A stretch of 64,000 nucleotides of DNA from Bombyx mori. Its lineage: Eukaryota > Arthropoda > Insecta > Lepidoptera > Bombycidae. The notes under the pieces are model-generated. The model ran no database searches. It saw nothing but the letters and a program-made list of their open reading frames with translations, and was not told where the DNA came from. Below, piece after piece: positions 13,601 through 28,600 of this stretch (its first letter is position 1; the number at the start of each line of letters is the position of its first letter). Position numbers and translations under genes: made by a program. The stretch is taken from contig NC_085114.1 in NCBI RefSeq assembly GCF_030269925.1, forward strand, positions 10,248,001 through 10,312,000, written 5' to 3'.

Positions 13601-16600
13601 TATGATGAATAGATTAATGAATATTTATGTTTTGGTTAAAATTTTATTAATACGACAGGTGGGATGCTGGAGTCTAATGGACATCCGGGTGAATTGTTTA
13701 GAGCCATTATAATAGATCAATTTACAAGAATACGAGATTCTGATCGATTTTGGTTCGAAAATGACAAGAACGGGTAAGTTCTAGAATTAAAGCCAGTTTT
13801 AATGAAAGTTAATTTATATATCGACGCTTGAAAAGCAAACGTGACTAAACGACAATGCGTGAACTTTACAGTAGACTAATTTAAAGTTGAAATACCTAAA
13901 AAAAATTCTATTTTAACGAATCTAGCTGTAGGATTGAAATGATTTTAATAGACCTAGTAATAGTTTTTTTTGCGCATCGAATATGGTTATTTATTGCCTA
14001 TCATTTATGTACAAAGCAGTTATTGTCGCTTAGTCACGTTTGCCTTTCAAGCGTCGATATGTATTATACATATATAGAAAATAGATAAAGACAAAACAGT
14101 AAAGTTCCACATTCTCCTCTATTTATCAACGGATATAATTATCTAATTATTCATTTAGTAACTTTGACGATTTTTTTAAACCAACGAAAAAATTTCATAT
14201 TTCAAATATGAAATTGAAATCTTGCGGTTTCAATGATTTTATCTAACGTTGCGCGAAAACTAGTACTTGAACAATTTACATATTTCTCTATTGTCGCCTT
14301 CAAGAAATTAATAATTTGATACAATGAATACGTAAAATATTTAACTGGTCGCTAAATTTTAAAAAGGTGAAATGGACTTATAGTGTTGTTTGAACTCATT
14401 ATTTCAATTAAACATAATTTTCATAATCAAACTTAACACTTATTATCAATGTATGAAGACAGGCGCAGTATGCAAAGCTAGCAAAGAAGTAAACAAAATA
14501 ATATAGCAGGATGTATGTACTATTATTAGTCTTAGTTTGAAGGACGCTTCGCCAAATATACAATAGAATTCAAATTTCGAACTCACACCTCAAGCTTGGT
14601 CAAGATGTGACTTCTATGGGCTCTGGTATCCACATTTTGACAAGCCATTGTATATAACATCGTCATTCCAGTATATTCACTCCTCGAGATATAGAAGAGC
14701 TTCGTCGTATAACTCTGTGGGATATAATAGTGAACAGTACAACAATAGGTGCCAAAGATATACAAAGGGACGTGTTCCATTGGCGAGCGGGTGATCCGTG
14801 TCCACAACCATACCAACTGAACGCTTCCAAGCTTCCACCCTGCAAATATTTGAAGGGCTACGATTATTTTGAGGTAGGTCTTTTAATGACTGACAGACAA
14901 GCAAATCGTTTAAACACAAAATTTTACATTAACAATTTTAAAATTAAAGCGTATCGTTGTTATCATACCAATATTTGCTGTTTATAAAAGCTATATTTTC
15001 AGATATTGAATACGTAGAAGTAATAACGTAGCTTCGGTTCGCGGACTAATCATAATGTTGAAAAATATCCTCTCATATTGGTTTGACAATCATGATATAT
15101 GGTATTATATTACAACATGTTTCTATTGACTTAAATTAAAATGTATTTTAAATATTTAATAAAACAAAATTGGTTATATTATGGTTAAACTGTAGAGCTT
15201 GTACGCGATAATCGCTACAAAGACCAATTATTATTATGCTGTGAGACGATCTAACATCAGCTTAATTATAATAAAAATAAAAAAAAAAATTCTTAGATGG
15301 GTGAACGAGCTCACAGTCCACCTGGTGCTAAGTGGTTACTGGAGCCCATAGATATCTACAACGAACATGCGCCACCCACCTTGAGATATAAGTTCTAAGT
15401 TCTCAGTATAGTTACAACGACTGCCCCGCCCTTCAAACCGAAACGCATTACTGCTTCACGGCAGAAATAGGCGGGGTGGCGGTACCTACCCGTGCGGACT
15501 CACAAGAGGTCCTATACCACCAGTAAAATATAAAGGAACGCCATTTTAAAAATGTTTTCTCGTCGGGTAGAATCTTTTTTTTTGTAAATTAAATTAGACC
15601 TACGACTTTATTTTTCAGGGAAACGAATTCGCCTACATCTACATCTGTTTGATATTAGTGTTCGTTCCCATATTATGCGCCGGAGCTGGTTACGGGGTTG
15701 TGAAGCTACAGAACAGTCGCAGACGGCGTTTGAAGATTCAGCAAGAACACCTTAAAAATGCTCAATGTAAAGGTAGGAAGGAGTACCAAGCAAAGTAATA
15801 AGTTTCATTATGTAATGGAGAAATGAACTTACAATTCAATGAATGACAACTGTTAACAACAACTGATAAATATACGAACGCATGACTGCTACACAGCAGA
15901 AATAGGTGCCATCAATAAAAATGTAGAATGTAAGGGAATGTAAACATGTGGCGATAGCTATTTTAGAACAGAAGATGCCTGAATCTCGCTAACGATATTT
16001 TCTTGATAAACTTACATTATTTATTTATTTTATTTATTACACTTCATGTAAAATTTACATTGGCGGACTTAATGCCTAAGGCATTCTCTACCAGTCAACC
16101 AAAGGTAGTGCAGAGTAAATAGTGGTAGGTGCTATTATATATATTTTCCCAACTACAACATTCAAGCCGTGGGTTATTCAAGAAATATAACCCGCTTGGT
16201 GGAAGATCTTCGCTTTGTTGCTAGTCCCGAATGAACAGTAATTAACTCCAACGATTTGTTGATTTACTACAGCATAGTGAAGCCGTTTCCGTAGGTGACT
16301 GAGAAGAACAGCTTTGCTTTATTGAATAGTGACGATAAAGCTCTAGTAGTTGAGACGTAGCTGGATATAGCTGTCGTATGTCCAATAGACTATTAAGAAG
16401 CCAAGCAGATTAGTCAGGAATCATATGATTAATGAAATATATTATTTTAATAAAGTTTTTTAATCCGTTAAGATGCTTTCAATTATTTATTTTTTGCTTA
16501 GTTGGTTATTCGAGCTCATGACCCATCTGGTGTTAAGTGGTTACAGGAGCTACCTACAACGTAAATGCCGCCACCCACCTCGAGATATAAGTACTTAGAT

Positions 16601-19600
16601 TTCAGTTTTGACAATGCAATTATGGGTATACCACATCGTCCACCTCGAAATATTAGTACTTCTCCATTTTCTTTTCATAGGAAGAAAAATAACCTCCCCC
16701 AACTTTAAGCTTACCGCTGTCACTTAATTCGCACCCAATTTTTCAATCCCAAAGAAAACGGTAACAGCTTTAAGGCAAACCAACCAAACTGCAACTGTCA
16801 TTATATACAAATATATGTTCGTCATATATATGTTCATTATAATGCAGAGGAGTATAAATCGACTACTGTTCGTAGGTTCAGTCGATAAAATGGTCTGTCG
16901 AGAATGGGTCCACGCGTCACACAAGAGACTTGTAAAGCTACGGCTTGGTCCAGAATCAGCCTTGCACGTGACAGATCGTAAGGGAGAAAAACTACGGACG
17001 CTGCCGTTGGATCACACTGATCAACTTACCGTAGTTGAAAGTCAGGTGTGTACTAAATTTTTATCATTTCAAGATAATTAATAATAATTTTCAACGCACT
17101 GATGGAAGAATCAGTATACGGCTGACAAGGTGTCAGGTTATTACCGGAACCTATAAACATTACAATATGAATGCCACCACCCAGCTCTAGAAACGAGCTC
17201 TAAGTCTCTATAATGCTTTAATAAAATACCTGTTCTATCTTTCAAATCGAGTACTTTACCATGGACACTCAAAAAATGTGATACATTACCCGACAGTAAA
17301 AATAGTACATGAAATACTAACAGTCCGATCGAACACTACTGCACCCCAACGACTAACAATCGTTACATAGGTAGTGTGCGACAGAGATAACGCTCTACGA
17401 TTGACTCTTTCCAAAGGTCGATGGGCAATATTTATCGCACGGTACTGTACACATTTTATTTTATTTTATATTGCTTAAATGGGTTGACGAGCTCACAGCC
17501 CACCTGATGTTAGGTGGTTACTGGAGCCAATAGACATCTACAACGTAAATGCCGCCACCCACCTTAAGATATGAGTTCTAAGGTATAGTTACAACGGCTG
17601 CCCCACCCTTCAAAGCGAAACGGCTTACTGCTTCACGGCAGAAGTAGGCAGGGTGGTGGTACCTACCCGTACGGACTCACAAGAGGTCCTTTATTATCAT
17701 TTACAAACTGCATACTTTAATTTCTGAAACTCCAAACTCTCACTGTTTTACTCCGAATTTCAGGAAGGTCGGAACAACAAACGTCCCCTCGTCCTCGTAC
17801 GAGTCCCTCGGGAACATGACTTAGTGCTTGAAATGGACTCCATCGCATCTCGGCGCAAGTTTTTAGTCAAACTCGACACTTTCCTGGCGCAGCACAAGAA
17901 AGCGTTGAATCTTACTCAGGTAGAAACAGTACATGCAGTATAATATTCTCTTCGAATTTCGCGAGTCGTAGCCATAATAGACAACCAATGAAGTGGAACG
18001 ACGACCTGATCAAAATAGCTGATAAAGACTGCTTGCGAAAGGCAAGAGACCGAAAAGAATAGAGTGCATATGAAGAGACCTACACTGGGTGGACAAGGGT
18101 GGCAGAAGAAATTTAATTATAGATACTTTAAATGTTTAATCTCGCGTTTTTGTTTATTTTCAAAATATTATTTTCGACACTTCGGATACATAAAGAGAAG
18201 CTTATGTAACACCGGGATCCTCTTGTCATGAAGATGAAAACCTGAGTCCAACAAACTGACAGACCTCAACTAAAGACCAGTACTTTTTGTTCGTTGCTTA
18301 TGAAACGAAAGGTCTAGAAATATTTTTTACAGAAAAGCAGACATTAGTTAGTAAAATAATCATTTGTCGCGGTATAAAACCTAAATCTTTCGTGACCAAA
18401 GCTGTAAAGTATTGGAGACGTCCGAAATAAAATAATGTTAATAATAAAAACGCAAAATTAAACCGTAAGACTAATTTTAATTAAATACACGTCATTTTAA
18501 TTACTAAAATACTAGACTTACTAATAGTACTACGATCTTTGATTTATTTATAAATAATAGTTTAAAAATACTAACAAAATACGATTTTATAGAAAATCCA
18601 ACCAATTAATTCAAATGTATTAAAATTTATTTTCTATTTTTTAGTTGGATTTTCTATAAAAGCGTATTTTGTTAGTTTTTTAAACTATTATTTATTTTTC
18701 ATTTTTTAGTTGAATTTAAATTTTTTCAATTATTTTTTTAATCTTGAATTGCCATCGGTCCTTAATAATTATACCAAATTTCGAGCTAATCCGACGTTTT
18801 GAAGGGGGTCAAAATCATGTTCAAAGATTCCGTTACAAACATACATACGTCTGAAGTTATAGTCTAGTCAACAAGTTCAAAAACGTGTTAAATAGACATA
18901 AAGCTCCTAAAAATATGTACGATAGCTCATTGGATGCGGAATGATGTCTACAAAAATGTTTTTTAAGGGCTTATTAGCACATAAAAAATTGCGATTTTTA
19001 TAAACAAAATAAGATTAAAAAAAAAGGAATTTGGTTTTTAGTTAATAATTTCTAAAATAATCATATTTAAGGAATTTTGAAAAAAGATCCTGAAAGAGGA
19101 GGAAATTTCCAATAAAAAAGTCCCAACTCCCGAAATTCTATCTCTATTATTTATAAAAAAAAAATAACGCTGAAAATAGCGCTCCGCGAGGTCGTTACGG
19201 CATAGGCGCGCCGTCTAAAAAGCCGGTATATCACCTAAAATAATTTTTTTATAGTATTAAATAACAATTAAAAATTTTTAATAAATTATGGTGTAATCTA
19301 AACACTTGAACGAAAAAAACCTCGGTGAAAAAAAAAAATTATATCGATTTTTCAAAAATGTACACCATTGTTAATTAACTAACTTTTTTCCAATCTCTGT
19401 TTTTATAAATTACGGTATAAAAGTTTCAATAATTCATCTATAAATTTTTCCCTTCATGGAGCTCTTATCATTTAAGTACTTAATAAAGTAATGCAAAAAA
19501 AAATTTTAATCTTTATTATTTTGATAATTATAAATTTTTTTAATTAACAAAAAACTACATTTCTAAAAAATGTTATGAAAAAAAGTTTTTTTCCGTAATA

Positions 19601-22600
19601 TCTTAATATTGCTGTTTTTGCATCTACCATAGGTATTAATTACTATTAAAGTTATTATATTACTACTAATTATTATTAAAGACTATTAATAAAAGCGTAT
19701 TAAAAATAGGGACCGCGTGAACAAATTTTGGCTACAGCTGAAACAAGGGAGCGTCGACAACGCAAGTTAGAACATTTCTTCAGAGAAGCCTACGCTATAA
19801 CATTCGGCCTCGCGCCTGGAGAGAAGCGGAGGAGGTCTGAAGATGCCGATCCTGAGGTAAATATATCATTTAGTCGTGCTGACAGAATACTAACAAAAAC
19901 AGAAATATAAACCTCAAAATACTTTACCTGATTATTCCAGTCAATAGTTATGAGAACGTCACTATCGAAAAGTGAATTTGCTAGTGCACTTGGTATGAAA
20001 GGAGACGCAGTCTTCGTCAAAAAAATGTTCAATATCGTCGACAAAGATGGCGACGGCAGGATTTCTTTTCAGGTACGTTTTTAACTGATTTTGAAAAGGC
20101 AGGATTTTGATTACCTTCTATTTAATCACTAAAAGCAAACATTTTTAAACTAGGATTGAAAATAAAATCTACTTAAATTTAAATACAGAATACTTTAGAT
20201 AATTCGCAATTGATTCGAGTTAACTATTTCAAACAGCTACAGAAGAAGATCAACTACCATACATTTAATCACGAAGCTTATACTCTTTAATGCAGCGATG
20301 ATCTAGATATGCCCAATGCTATGTAAGAACAAATTGCCAAATGCTCCTTCATAGTTATAACACACTGCTTTGCAATTTCCAGGAGTTCCTTGATACTGTA
20401 GTTCTATTCTCTCGAGGAGCTACTGAGGATAAGCTTCGTATAATATTTGATATGTGCGACAACGATAGAAACGGTGTTATCGATAAAGGCGAACTGAGCG
20501 AGATGCTGAGGTCGCTCGTGGAAATAGCAAGAACTACCTCACTGAGAGATGAACATGTCACTGAGCTGATTGACGGAATGTTTTCTGTAAGTGCCAAAGT
20601 AGAAATTAAAGGTTTTGATAAAAAAAACTATCTATTCATGGAAATAAAAAGGCTCTCGTCTATTGGCATAGCAAAATAAAGATAAACCTTTACATGAATG
20701 TATGACTGTAAATTCAGATTATCATGTGATTTGAATTTAGTTAGATAATAAATCTATAAAATAACATTTTTTACAATTTTTGTCTGTCTGTCTGTTTGTT
20801 CCGGCTAATCTCTGGAACCGCTGGACCGATTTTGATGAGACTTTCCCTAATAGGTAGCTGATGATATGAAAATGGCCTCTTTGCTCAAATACCATTAATG
20901 TAGGGAACAAAGAGTAATTTATTTCCGTATTCTGTCATGGTAAGTATTTGCTACGATTTGAATCATTCTGGCTTTCAGGATGCCGGACTTCAACACAAAG
21001 ACCATTTGACCTACTCCGATTTCAAGCTGATGATGAAAGAATACAAAGGAGAGTTCGTGGCCATAGGTCTGGATTGTAAAGGCGCTAAGCAAAATTTCCT
21101 CGACACATCAACGAACGTTGCAAGAATGACCAGCTTCCATATTGAGCCTTCGATGGAACAGACCAGGTATCATCTCCAAATCCATCTGCAATGTCCGGTG
21201 GTAGGACCTCTGGTGAGTCCGCACGGGTAGGTACCACCACCCTGCCTATTTCTGCCGTGAAGCAATAATGCGTTTCGGTTTGAAGGGTGGGGCAGCCGTT
21301 GTAACTATACTTGAGACCTTAAAACTTATATCTCAAGGTGGGTGGCGCATTTACGTCGTAGATGTCTATGGGCTCCAGTAACCACTTCACACCAGGTTGG
21401 CTGTGAGCTCGTCCACCCACCTAAGAAATAAATGAATTTCATTGACAGTAGATGTTGATCGACTTTCTGATCAACAAAAAGTACTAAAAGATATCACAAA
21501 ATGACACCTTCTGCATATGAAAATATCTCAAGACCACATATTTTTAAATGCCATGTTTAATCATTCTTAGCTAATGTGGTGGTAATTGTGGTGTGATTTC
21601 AGGCACTGGCTACTATTAAAATGGGATACCTTAACAACATTCTTGGAAGAAAACAGGCAAAATATATTTTATCTTTTCATTTTCTACGTTGTGACCATAG
21701 GCCTGTTTGTAGAAAGGTTCGCCCACTATTCGTTTATGTCGGAACATCTAGACTTGCGTCATATTATGGGAGTCGGTATCGCCATCACCAGAGGATCGGC
21801 CGCCTCGCTATCTTTCTGCTATAGTCTACTGTTATTGACGATGTCCAGGAATCTTTTAACGAAATTGAAGGTGGGTAAATTATAAAAAAACAGTTTACAA
21901 TCTAAATTTAAATTTCGAATAAGCTAAACTTAACTGGATTACAAACATCTCATATGACCAAGTATCAAAAAGTAAACAATTCTGATGATAAGTTTTATAG
22001 ATTTTTATTGCTTATTTGGATGGACGAGCTGACAGCCTACACGCATTACTGCTTCGCGGCAGAAATGGTCAAGGTGGCGGTACTTACCCGTGTGTTCTAC
22101 CTAAATGGTCTACCACCAGTAATTCCGCAAATTATAATTTTTACGGGTTTGATTTTTATCACACGTTATTATTCTTTCACCGTGGAAGTCTATCAATCAA
22201 GGCAAGCGCTAAGGCAAGTCGTAAGCTGATTAAAACCTCTATAACTGGCTATGTGGAGAAATCATGCACTCTGATCAAAAGAGTGTAGGCGTCTTAAATA
22301 GCATCGTTCTCCAGATGAGCACACACACAAACACACACGATAGGTTAAGTGTTAAATCATCACCAGTGCGCGTAAGCATTATGCCTTAAACGCAGCCATT
22401 GATAAGATCGAAATAGCAATAAAAATGCCTGCATTCTTCTGCACCAGGAATTCAGTATCCAACAATACATACCTCTGGACTCGAGCATCCAGTTTCACAA
22501 GATCGTGGCCTGTACGGCTCTATTCTTTTCCTTGCTGCACACCGCCGGTCATATGGTCAACTTCTACCACGTGTCCACACAGCCCGTCGAGAACCTTCGA

Positions 22601-25600
22601 TGTTTGACCAAAGAAGTACATTTCACATCCGACTTCAGGCCCGGCATTACCTACTGGGTATTCCAGACTGTTACTGGTGAATTCTATTGGATTCTTATTC
22701 TTTTTTTTTAAGCTTTGTTTTTAACTCTTTTGTTTAAATTAATCGAGACTGATCTCATATCTCAAAGTAAATGGCGGCATTCCATTTGCGATGTTTTAGG
22801 TTTTAACGCTGGAGGATGTTGTGAGATCGTTCTGCTATTGCAACAAATAAAAAGTTTCAAAAATTTTCAACATTTGACAAATTACGTCACTATGCATCTA
22901 TGTTAATTATAAGTCTTATATATTTTCAGGTGTAAGTGGGGTGCTGTTATTCGTGATCATGTGTATAATATTCGTATTTGCACATCCCGTGATCCGTAAA
23001 CGCGCGTATCCATGGTTTTGGCGCGCTCACTCGCTGCACGTCGCGCTCTACGCGCTGTGCTTAGTCCACGGACTCGCTCGCCTTACCGGAGCCCCTAGGT
23101 TCTGGATATTCTTCCTTGGACCGGCTATCATATACACTCTGGATAAGGTAAGCTCTTTGCTGGTATCGCTATGACGTGAACGATTAGTAAGCCAGAGGTT
23201 ACACACCACAAAAACTAGATGGCGCTGTTCAGTTATAGATTACTCTTACAGATTACATTACATTCTAGTATAGTAACCGGCAAACATCGTGAGCAAATGA
23301 CCTTGACTGCGCAGAACCGAATTTTAGATCACTTTGGTGGTGAGGGTGAGGCGCGACGGCAGGGGAAATCGTTTCGAGCGCGTTATTGGTAGATCAGTCG
23401 AACCTTGCGTCCCGCACCGCGCCTTCGTTCCGCTTGCTCCCAAAAGTACGCTTGCGTACAGTGAAAAGTCTATCGTTACTAATCGTTAAGTTATATTTTG
23501 TTATAATTGCTTGTTGACTTTGTTGTCACTGCTATTTGTTGAGTGTTTGTTGATTTTTTATAAAAAATACACTATGCCGCGACAAACTGGTGTAGTATTC
23601 AAAAGAAAGGGTAGAAAAATTGTGTACGACGTATATTGCTTCATTATAAAACAGGGGAAGAATGATATTATGGAAAAAGTAAAACAGACTTCGGAAGCAA
23701 CAAAAACATCAGTGAGTACTGTTAGGTGCATTATTAACGAAGCTAAAGGCTCTGGCTTGCTCATCGTGCTTGGGACTCCGGGTAAGAAAAGATCAGGGAA
23801 GAAGAAAGTTACCGGAATGGATAGTTTCGTTCAATCTGTAATAAAAAGATGTAATCATAATAACTACATAACAAGCAGCGAAACTCCGTACCGTAGAAAG
23901 GCTTCGAAAATTTTAAAGAAGATATACATTTTAATGGCTCGGAATGAAGCTTACGACGAATTATGAAAGAGCTAGGCTTCAGATGGAAAAAAAAACAGAA
24001 AATAATCGGAAGCTGGTAATTGAAAAAAGTAACATTCGATTACTACGAATCGAATATCTTCAAAAAATAATTAATTATAGACAAAAAAGAAGATCGAACC
24101 GACCGAGTCGTAAACTACACCGATGAGCCCTATGTCGACTTATCACGATGATGGCGACTCGGGTGATGAAAACAGTGATGATGATAATGGTCAAGATTAT
24201 GATAACGAAAAAAAATTACAAATACCAGCTTCGCTTCAACTGAACGAAGACCTGGCAACAGCTCTAGTTTTGACTTAATAGAAGGAATATCTATTTTACC
24301 CCAAGATTAAATTATTATAATTATTTTTGTTGATATTTTTGTTGACCTATATTTTTTGTTGATGTTCTAATAAATATATAAATAAATACATATATTGATT
24401 TTAATATTTTAATTGCATTATGACGCAGAGTAAATAAGGTTTTTGCACGTGAGTGTACCATGTGCAAACTTACCCCCACTACGTCAACAAATGCTCAAGA
24501 AGTTTGCCGGCTATTATATTATTATTATTATTTTTTATGACTTACTAAGTAAGGTTTTTTACTAACATAGATGCGGAATCTCACCGCGCACCTAATGTAA
24601 AACGGCATTTGAGTCTACGTATATATCAATATCCGTAGCGTAGATTTCGCCAGCATCTGTTATTTACGCAAGACAAGTACTCCGAGAAGTGTACCTAACG
24701 TTTTCCTTAGTTATTTTTGTCTAAAAAATTTTGACTTGTCTGTGACATGGTTGTTTTTTTTGTTTCAATTATATCATACATTACTTTTTACTGATAATTC
24801 TAAATATATTGTGATTTAATTCTGTTCGCAGGTGGTGTCCTTGAGAACGGAGTACCTTGCTTTAGACGTTTTAGAAACGGAGATGTTACCATCAGACGTT
24901 ATAAAGATTAAGTTCTACCGACCCCCTAACCTAAAATATCTATCAGGTAACAAGATATGCCTTATTAAACTTGCTTTTTAACGTTTACTCATCAGGAATA
25001 GCTTGATAAGTTACCAAAATAATGAGTGTGATTTTTTGACGTGACAACGTCTTATAATTCGATGGAGCCGGCTGCACGCACGAAAAAACATGACTCATGC
25101 GGCGTTACCTCGCTCTGAGGCGTTCCATTTAAAGCTTGAAGTGCAAGCGAGAGCTCGCAACGAGCGACAAAGAGGCACAATCGGCCTCCGCGTTCGGCAG
25201 CGTTCGACATCTGTATCTCTCCTACTTGAGTGAGCGATGCATCCGCGTGGACAGCTGCTATACAATAATACATTTACATGTTTTCGTCAAGTATGAAGTT
25301 CAGTGAAAAGTGAGTGTGGTGTCAATTGTCCATACAAAATATCTATCAAACAAATAAAATTTAAATTTTCTTATGAAAAAAGAAACCATTCCATCAGTAT
25401 TTTCTTATGACGTTGTCAGGTTCAACTATCGTCAGTAAACCGACTTTACAGACAACCGATTCTTTTACTGGTTCTGGGACGTATTGTAAGCCCCTTGGAG
25501 TAGACATTTTGCCTATTTTTGCCTTAAAACAGTAATGCATTCCCTGTTGAAGGATAGGACAGCACTTATAATAAGCAATCGATACTTTAGCCATTTCAAG

Positions 25601-28600
25601 ATGGTTGGCGGCATTCACTTTATTATTTCTATGGGCTACAGTAATCACTTAGAACCAGCGGGGCCATAAGCTCGACGACAAAAAAATGGCTTCACTCCGA
25701 TTATTAATAACAAAATGCTGTTGGCAATATCTCGTATTTATAACATTGATTTAACTCTTAGCACGTGCGATATTTCGAATGGTCTAGTTTTCATTTTCAC
25801 CACCAAATAAAAAAATTCTGACTGATAAAACTGATATAATTTATGGAATTTTCGTATTAAATTATGTTATCAGCTCATAAAAAAAACGAACTACAAATAT
25901 AAGTGACCGTGAGCAACGGACACAATCTGTTCACAAATAAAAGAAATAAAGAAGATACTTTCGCTATAGCTTTTCTCTGAAAGGCTATAACGAATAATGA
26001 CGTCATATTCACGAGCACCGGACAAGATAAACAGCCAACGCTCCGTTTTCGGAACAAAGCAAGAAAGAGACAGACATATTAACACAATATATATTACATC
26101 ACGTTTTTTTTATATTTAATATTAGTTGACCCGGCAGACTTCGTAGTGCCTCAATCGAAAAATAAAAGACCTAAACTATTGTATAAAATAAACTTAAAAC
26201 AAACAAAAGGAATCCGTCTGACGGGGGACAAAAAAAGGAAAAATAGAATTGTTATTTTTATTTAATTCCGATCTTTTTCATATTTATCTACCTTTTAAAC
26301 CTTCTCTGGACTTTCACAAATAATTCAAGATCAAAATTAGCCAAATCGGTCCAGCCGCTCTTGAGTTTTAGCGAGACCAACGAACAGCAATTCATTTTTA
26401 TATATTATTATTATATAGATAAAAGATAAATAAGAACTTGAGCTTAAATAAAATTCTTTGAACTTTAAAAGCCGATTTAAACAATACACGCCACTATTCG
26501 TATATTCGGTTGCACTATTCTTAAAATGTCAATCGCTTAGTAAATATAAGGATATTCATTTATTGCATTATAAAATTAAACGGAAGATTAATGACCTTCA
26601 ACAACACTCTATTTAATCACGAATACGAATGACTGCATTAATTATTCTTTGACGGTAATTTTTTTAATTATTCTCTACAGGTCAATGGGTTCGTTTGTCG
26701 TGTACAGCGTTTAAGAAGGAGGAGTTCCATTCGTTTACACTCACATCAGCACCGCACGAGAACTTCCTCTCGTGTCACATCAAAGCACAAGGACCGTGGA
26801 CTTGGAAACTAAGAAACTACTTCGACCCTTGCAATTATAATACAGACGATCATCCTAAAATCAGGTAAGACAACACATAAAAGGCATTTCTTAGTTTTTT
26901 TTTTTGAGAATATCTATATATTACTATATTTTACTTGTGGTAGGACCTCTTGTGAGTCCGCACGGGCAAGTACCATCACCCGGCCTATTTCTGCCGTAGC
27001 AGCAATGCGTTTCGGTTTGAAGGATGGGGCAGCCGTTGTAACTATATAACTATACTGAGATCTTAGAACTCATATCCCAAGGTGAGTGGCGGCATTTACG
27101 TTGTAGATGTCTATTAGCTTCAGTAAACACTTAAGACCAGGCTACGAGCTCGTCCACACATCTAAGCAATAAAATAAAAGGTGTAGCTTTTAAATTTCCG
27201 TACAATTTCAGAATACAAGGTCCGTTCGGTGGCGGGAACCAGGACTGGTACAAGTTCGAGGTGGCCGTGATGGTGGGCGGAGGCATCGGCGTCACTCCCT
27301 ACGCCTCCATACTTAACGACCTCGTATTCGGAACATCCACGAACAGATATTCTGGGGTTGCTTGTAAAAAGGTACATACATGTTTTTGAATCGAAAACTC
27401 CTTCAGTCACATTGTTAGCTGAAAGTCGATGGAACAAAAAAAATAACATTAGTTAATAATAATAGCATAGTAGCATTTAAACTGCAAAAGAATAATAAGA
27501 ATTCTGACTAAAAAATGAAACTTTCGCTTATTGTAAATAAGAAAATGTATTTTTTTTTTCATTGCACTTGATGGACTGTAGTGTATAATAACCGGCAAAC
27601 ATCGTGAGCAAATGACCTTGACTGCGCAGAACCGAATTTTAGATCACTTTGGTGGTGAGGGTGAGGCGCGACGGCAGGGGAAATCGTATAGAGCGCGTTA
27701 TTGGTAGATCAGTCGAACCTTGCGTCCCGCACCGCGCCTTCGTTCCGCTTGCTCCCAAAAGTACGCTTGCGTACAGTGAAAAGTCTATCGTTATTAATCG
27801 TTAAGTTATATTTTGTTATAATTGCTTGTTGACTTTTTGCCATTGCTATTTGTTGAGTGTTTGTTGATTTTTTATAAAAAATACACTATGCCGCGACAAA
27901 CTGGTGCAGTATTCAAAAGAAAGGGTAGAAAAATTGTGTACGACGTATATTGCTTCATTATAAAACAGGGGAAGAATGATATTATGGAAAAAGTAAAACA
28001 GACTTCGGAAGCAACAAAAACATCAGTGAGTACTGTTAGGTGCATTATTGACGAAGCTAAAGGCTCTAGCTTGCTCATCGTGCTTGGGACTCCGGGTAAG
28101 AAAAGATCAGGGAAGAAGAAAGTTACCGGAATGGATAGTTTCGTTCAATCTGTAATAAAAAGATGTAATCATAATAACTACATAACAAGCAGCGAAACTC
28201 CGTACCGTAGAAAGGCTTCGAAAATTTTAAAGAAGATATACATTTTAATGGCTCGGAATGAAGTTTACGACGAATTATGAAAGAGCTAGGCTTCAGATGG
28301 AAAAAAAACAGAAAATAATCGGAAGCTGGTAATGGAAAAAAGTAACATTCGATTACTATGAATCGAATATCTTCAAAAAATAATTAATTATAGACAGAAA
28401 AGAAGATCGAACCGACCGAGTCGTAACCTACACCGATGAGCTCTATGTCGACTTATCACGATGATGGCGACTCGGGTGATGAAAACAGTGATGATGATAA
28501 TGGTCAAGATTATGATAACGAAAAAAAAATTACAAATACCAGCTTCGCTTCAACTGAACGAAGACCTGGCAACAGCTCTAGTTTTGACTTAATAGAAGGA

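Larger units (their letters stand above)
23271..24516 (+). mobile_element. Internally deleted Tc1/mariner-like transposon, copy 1
   Basis: About 28-bp terminal inverted repeats (TA(G/A)TA(A/G)CCGGCAAAC and on), flanked by TA at 23269-23270 and 24517-24518. Contains an N-terminal ORF, a degraded middle with [10 protein letters not shown] and [12 protein letters not shown] motifs in other frames, then directly an acidic C-terminus. The stretch that should hold the remaining DDE residues is missing. 1246 bp. Superfamily assignment rests on the TA duplication and YTDE motif. Confidence 0.85.
23148..24831 (+). other. Duox intron T-U
   Basis: Mostly the DNA transposon copy 1 (23271-24516). The flanks are AT-rich, with an ATT microsatellite at about 24515-24536. 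Confidence 0.8.
24947..26680 (+). other. Duox intron U-V
   Basis: Holds a MITE-like element (25042-25418), a degenerate SINE (25485-25682) and a reverse Helitron-like copy (26122-26419). The rest is AT-rich. Confidence 0.75.

Noticed and set aside
19738..19856. Alternative Duox exon N start after tacag at 19737
   Set aside because: It would put the exon out of phase with exon M, while 19710 preserves phase and family similarity.
20355..20597. Open frame on the minus strand opposite Duox exon P
   Set aside because: Shadow of a strongly conserved + strand EF-hand exon; composition is serine-rich noise.
25052..25273. 73-codon minus-strand frame
   Set aside because: Inside a MITE-like element; no domain seen.
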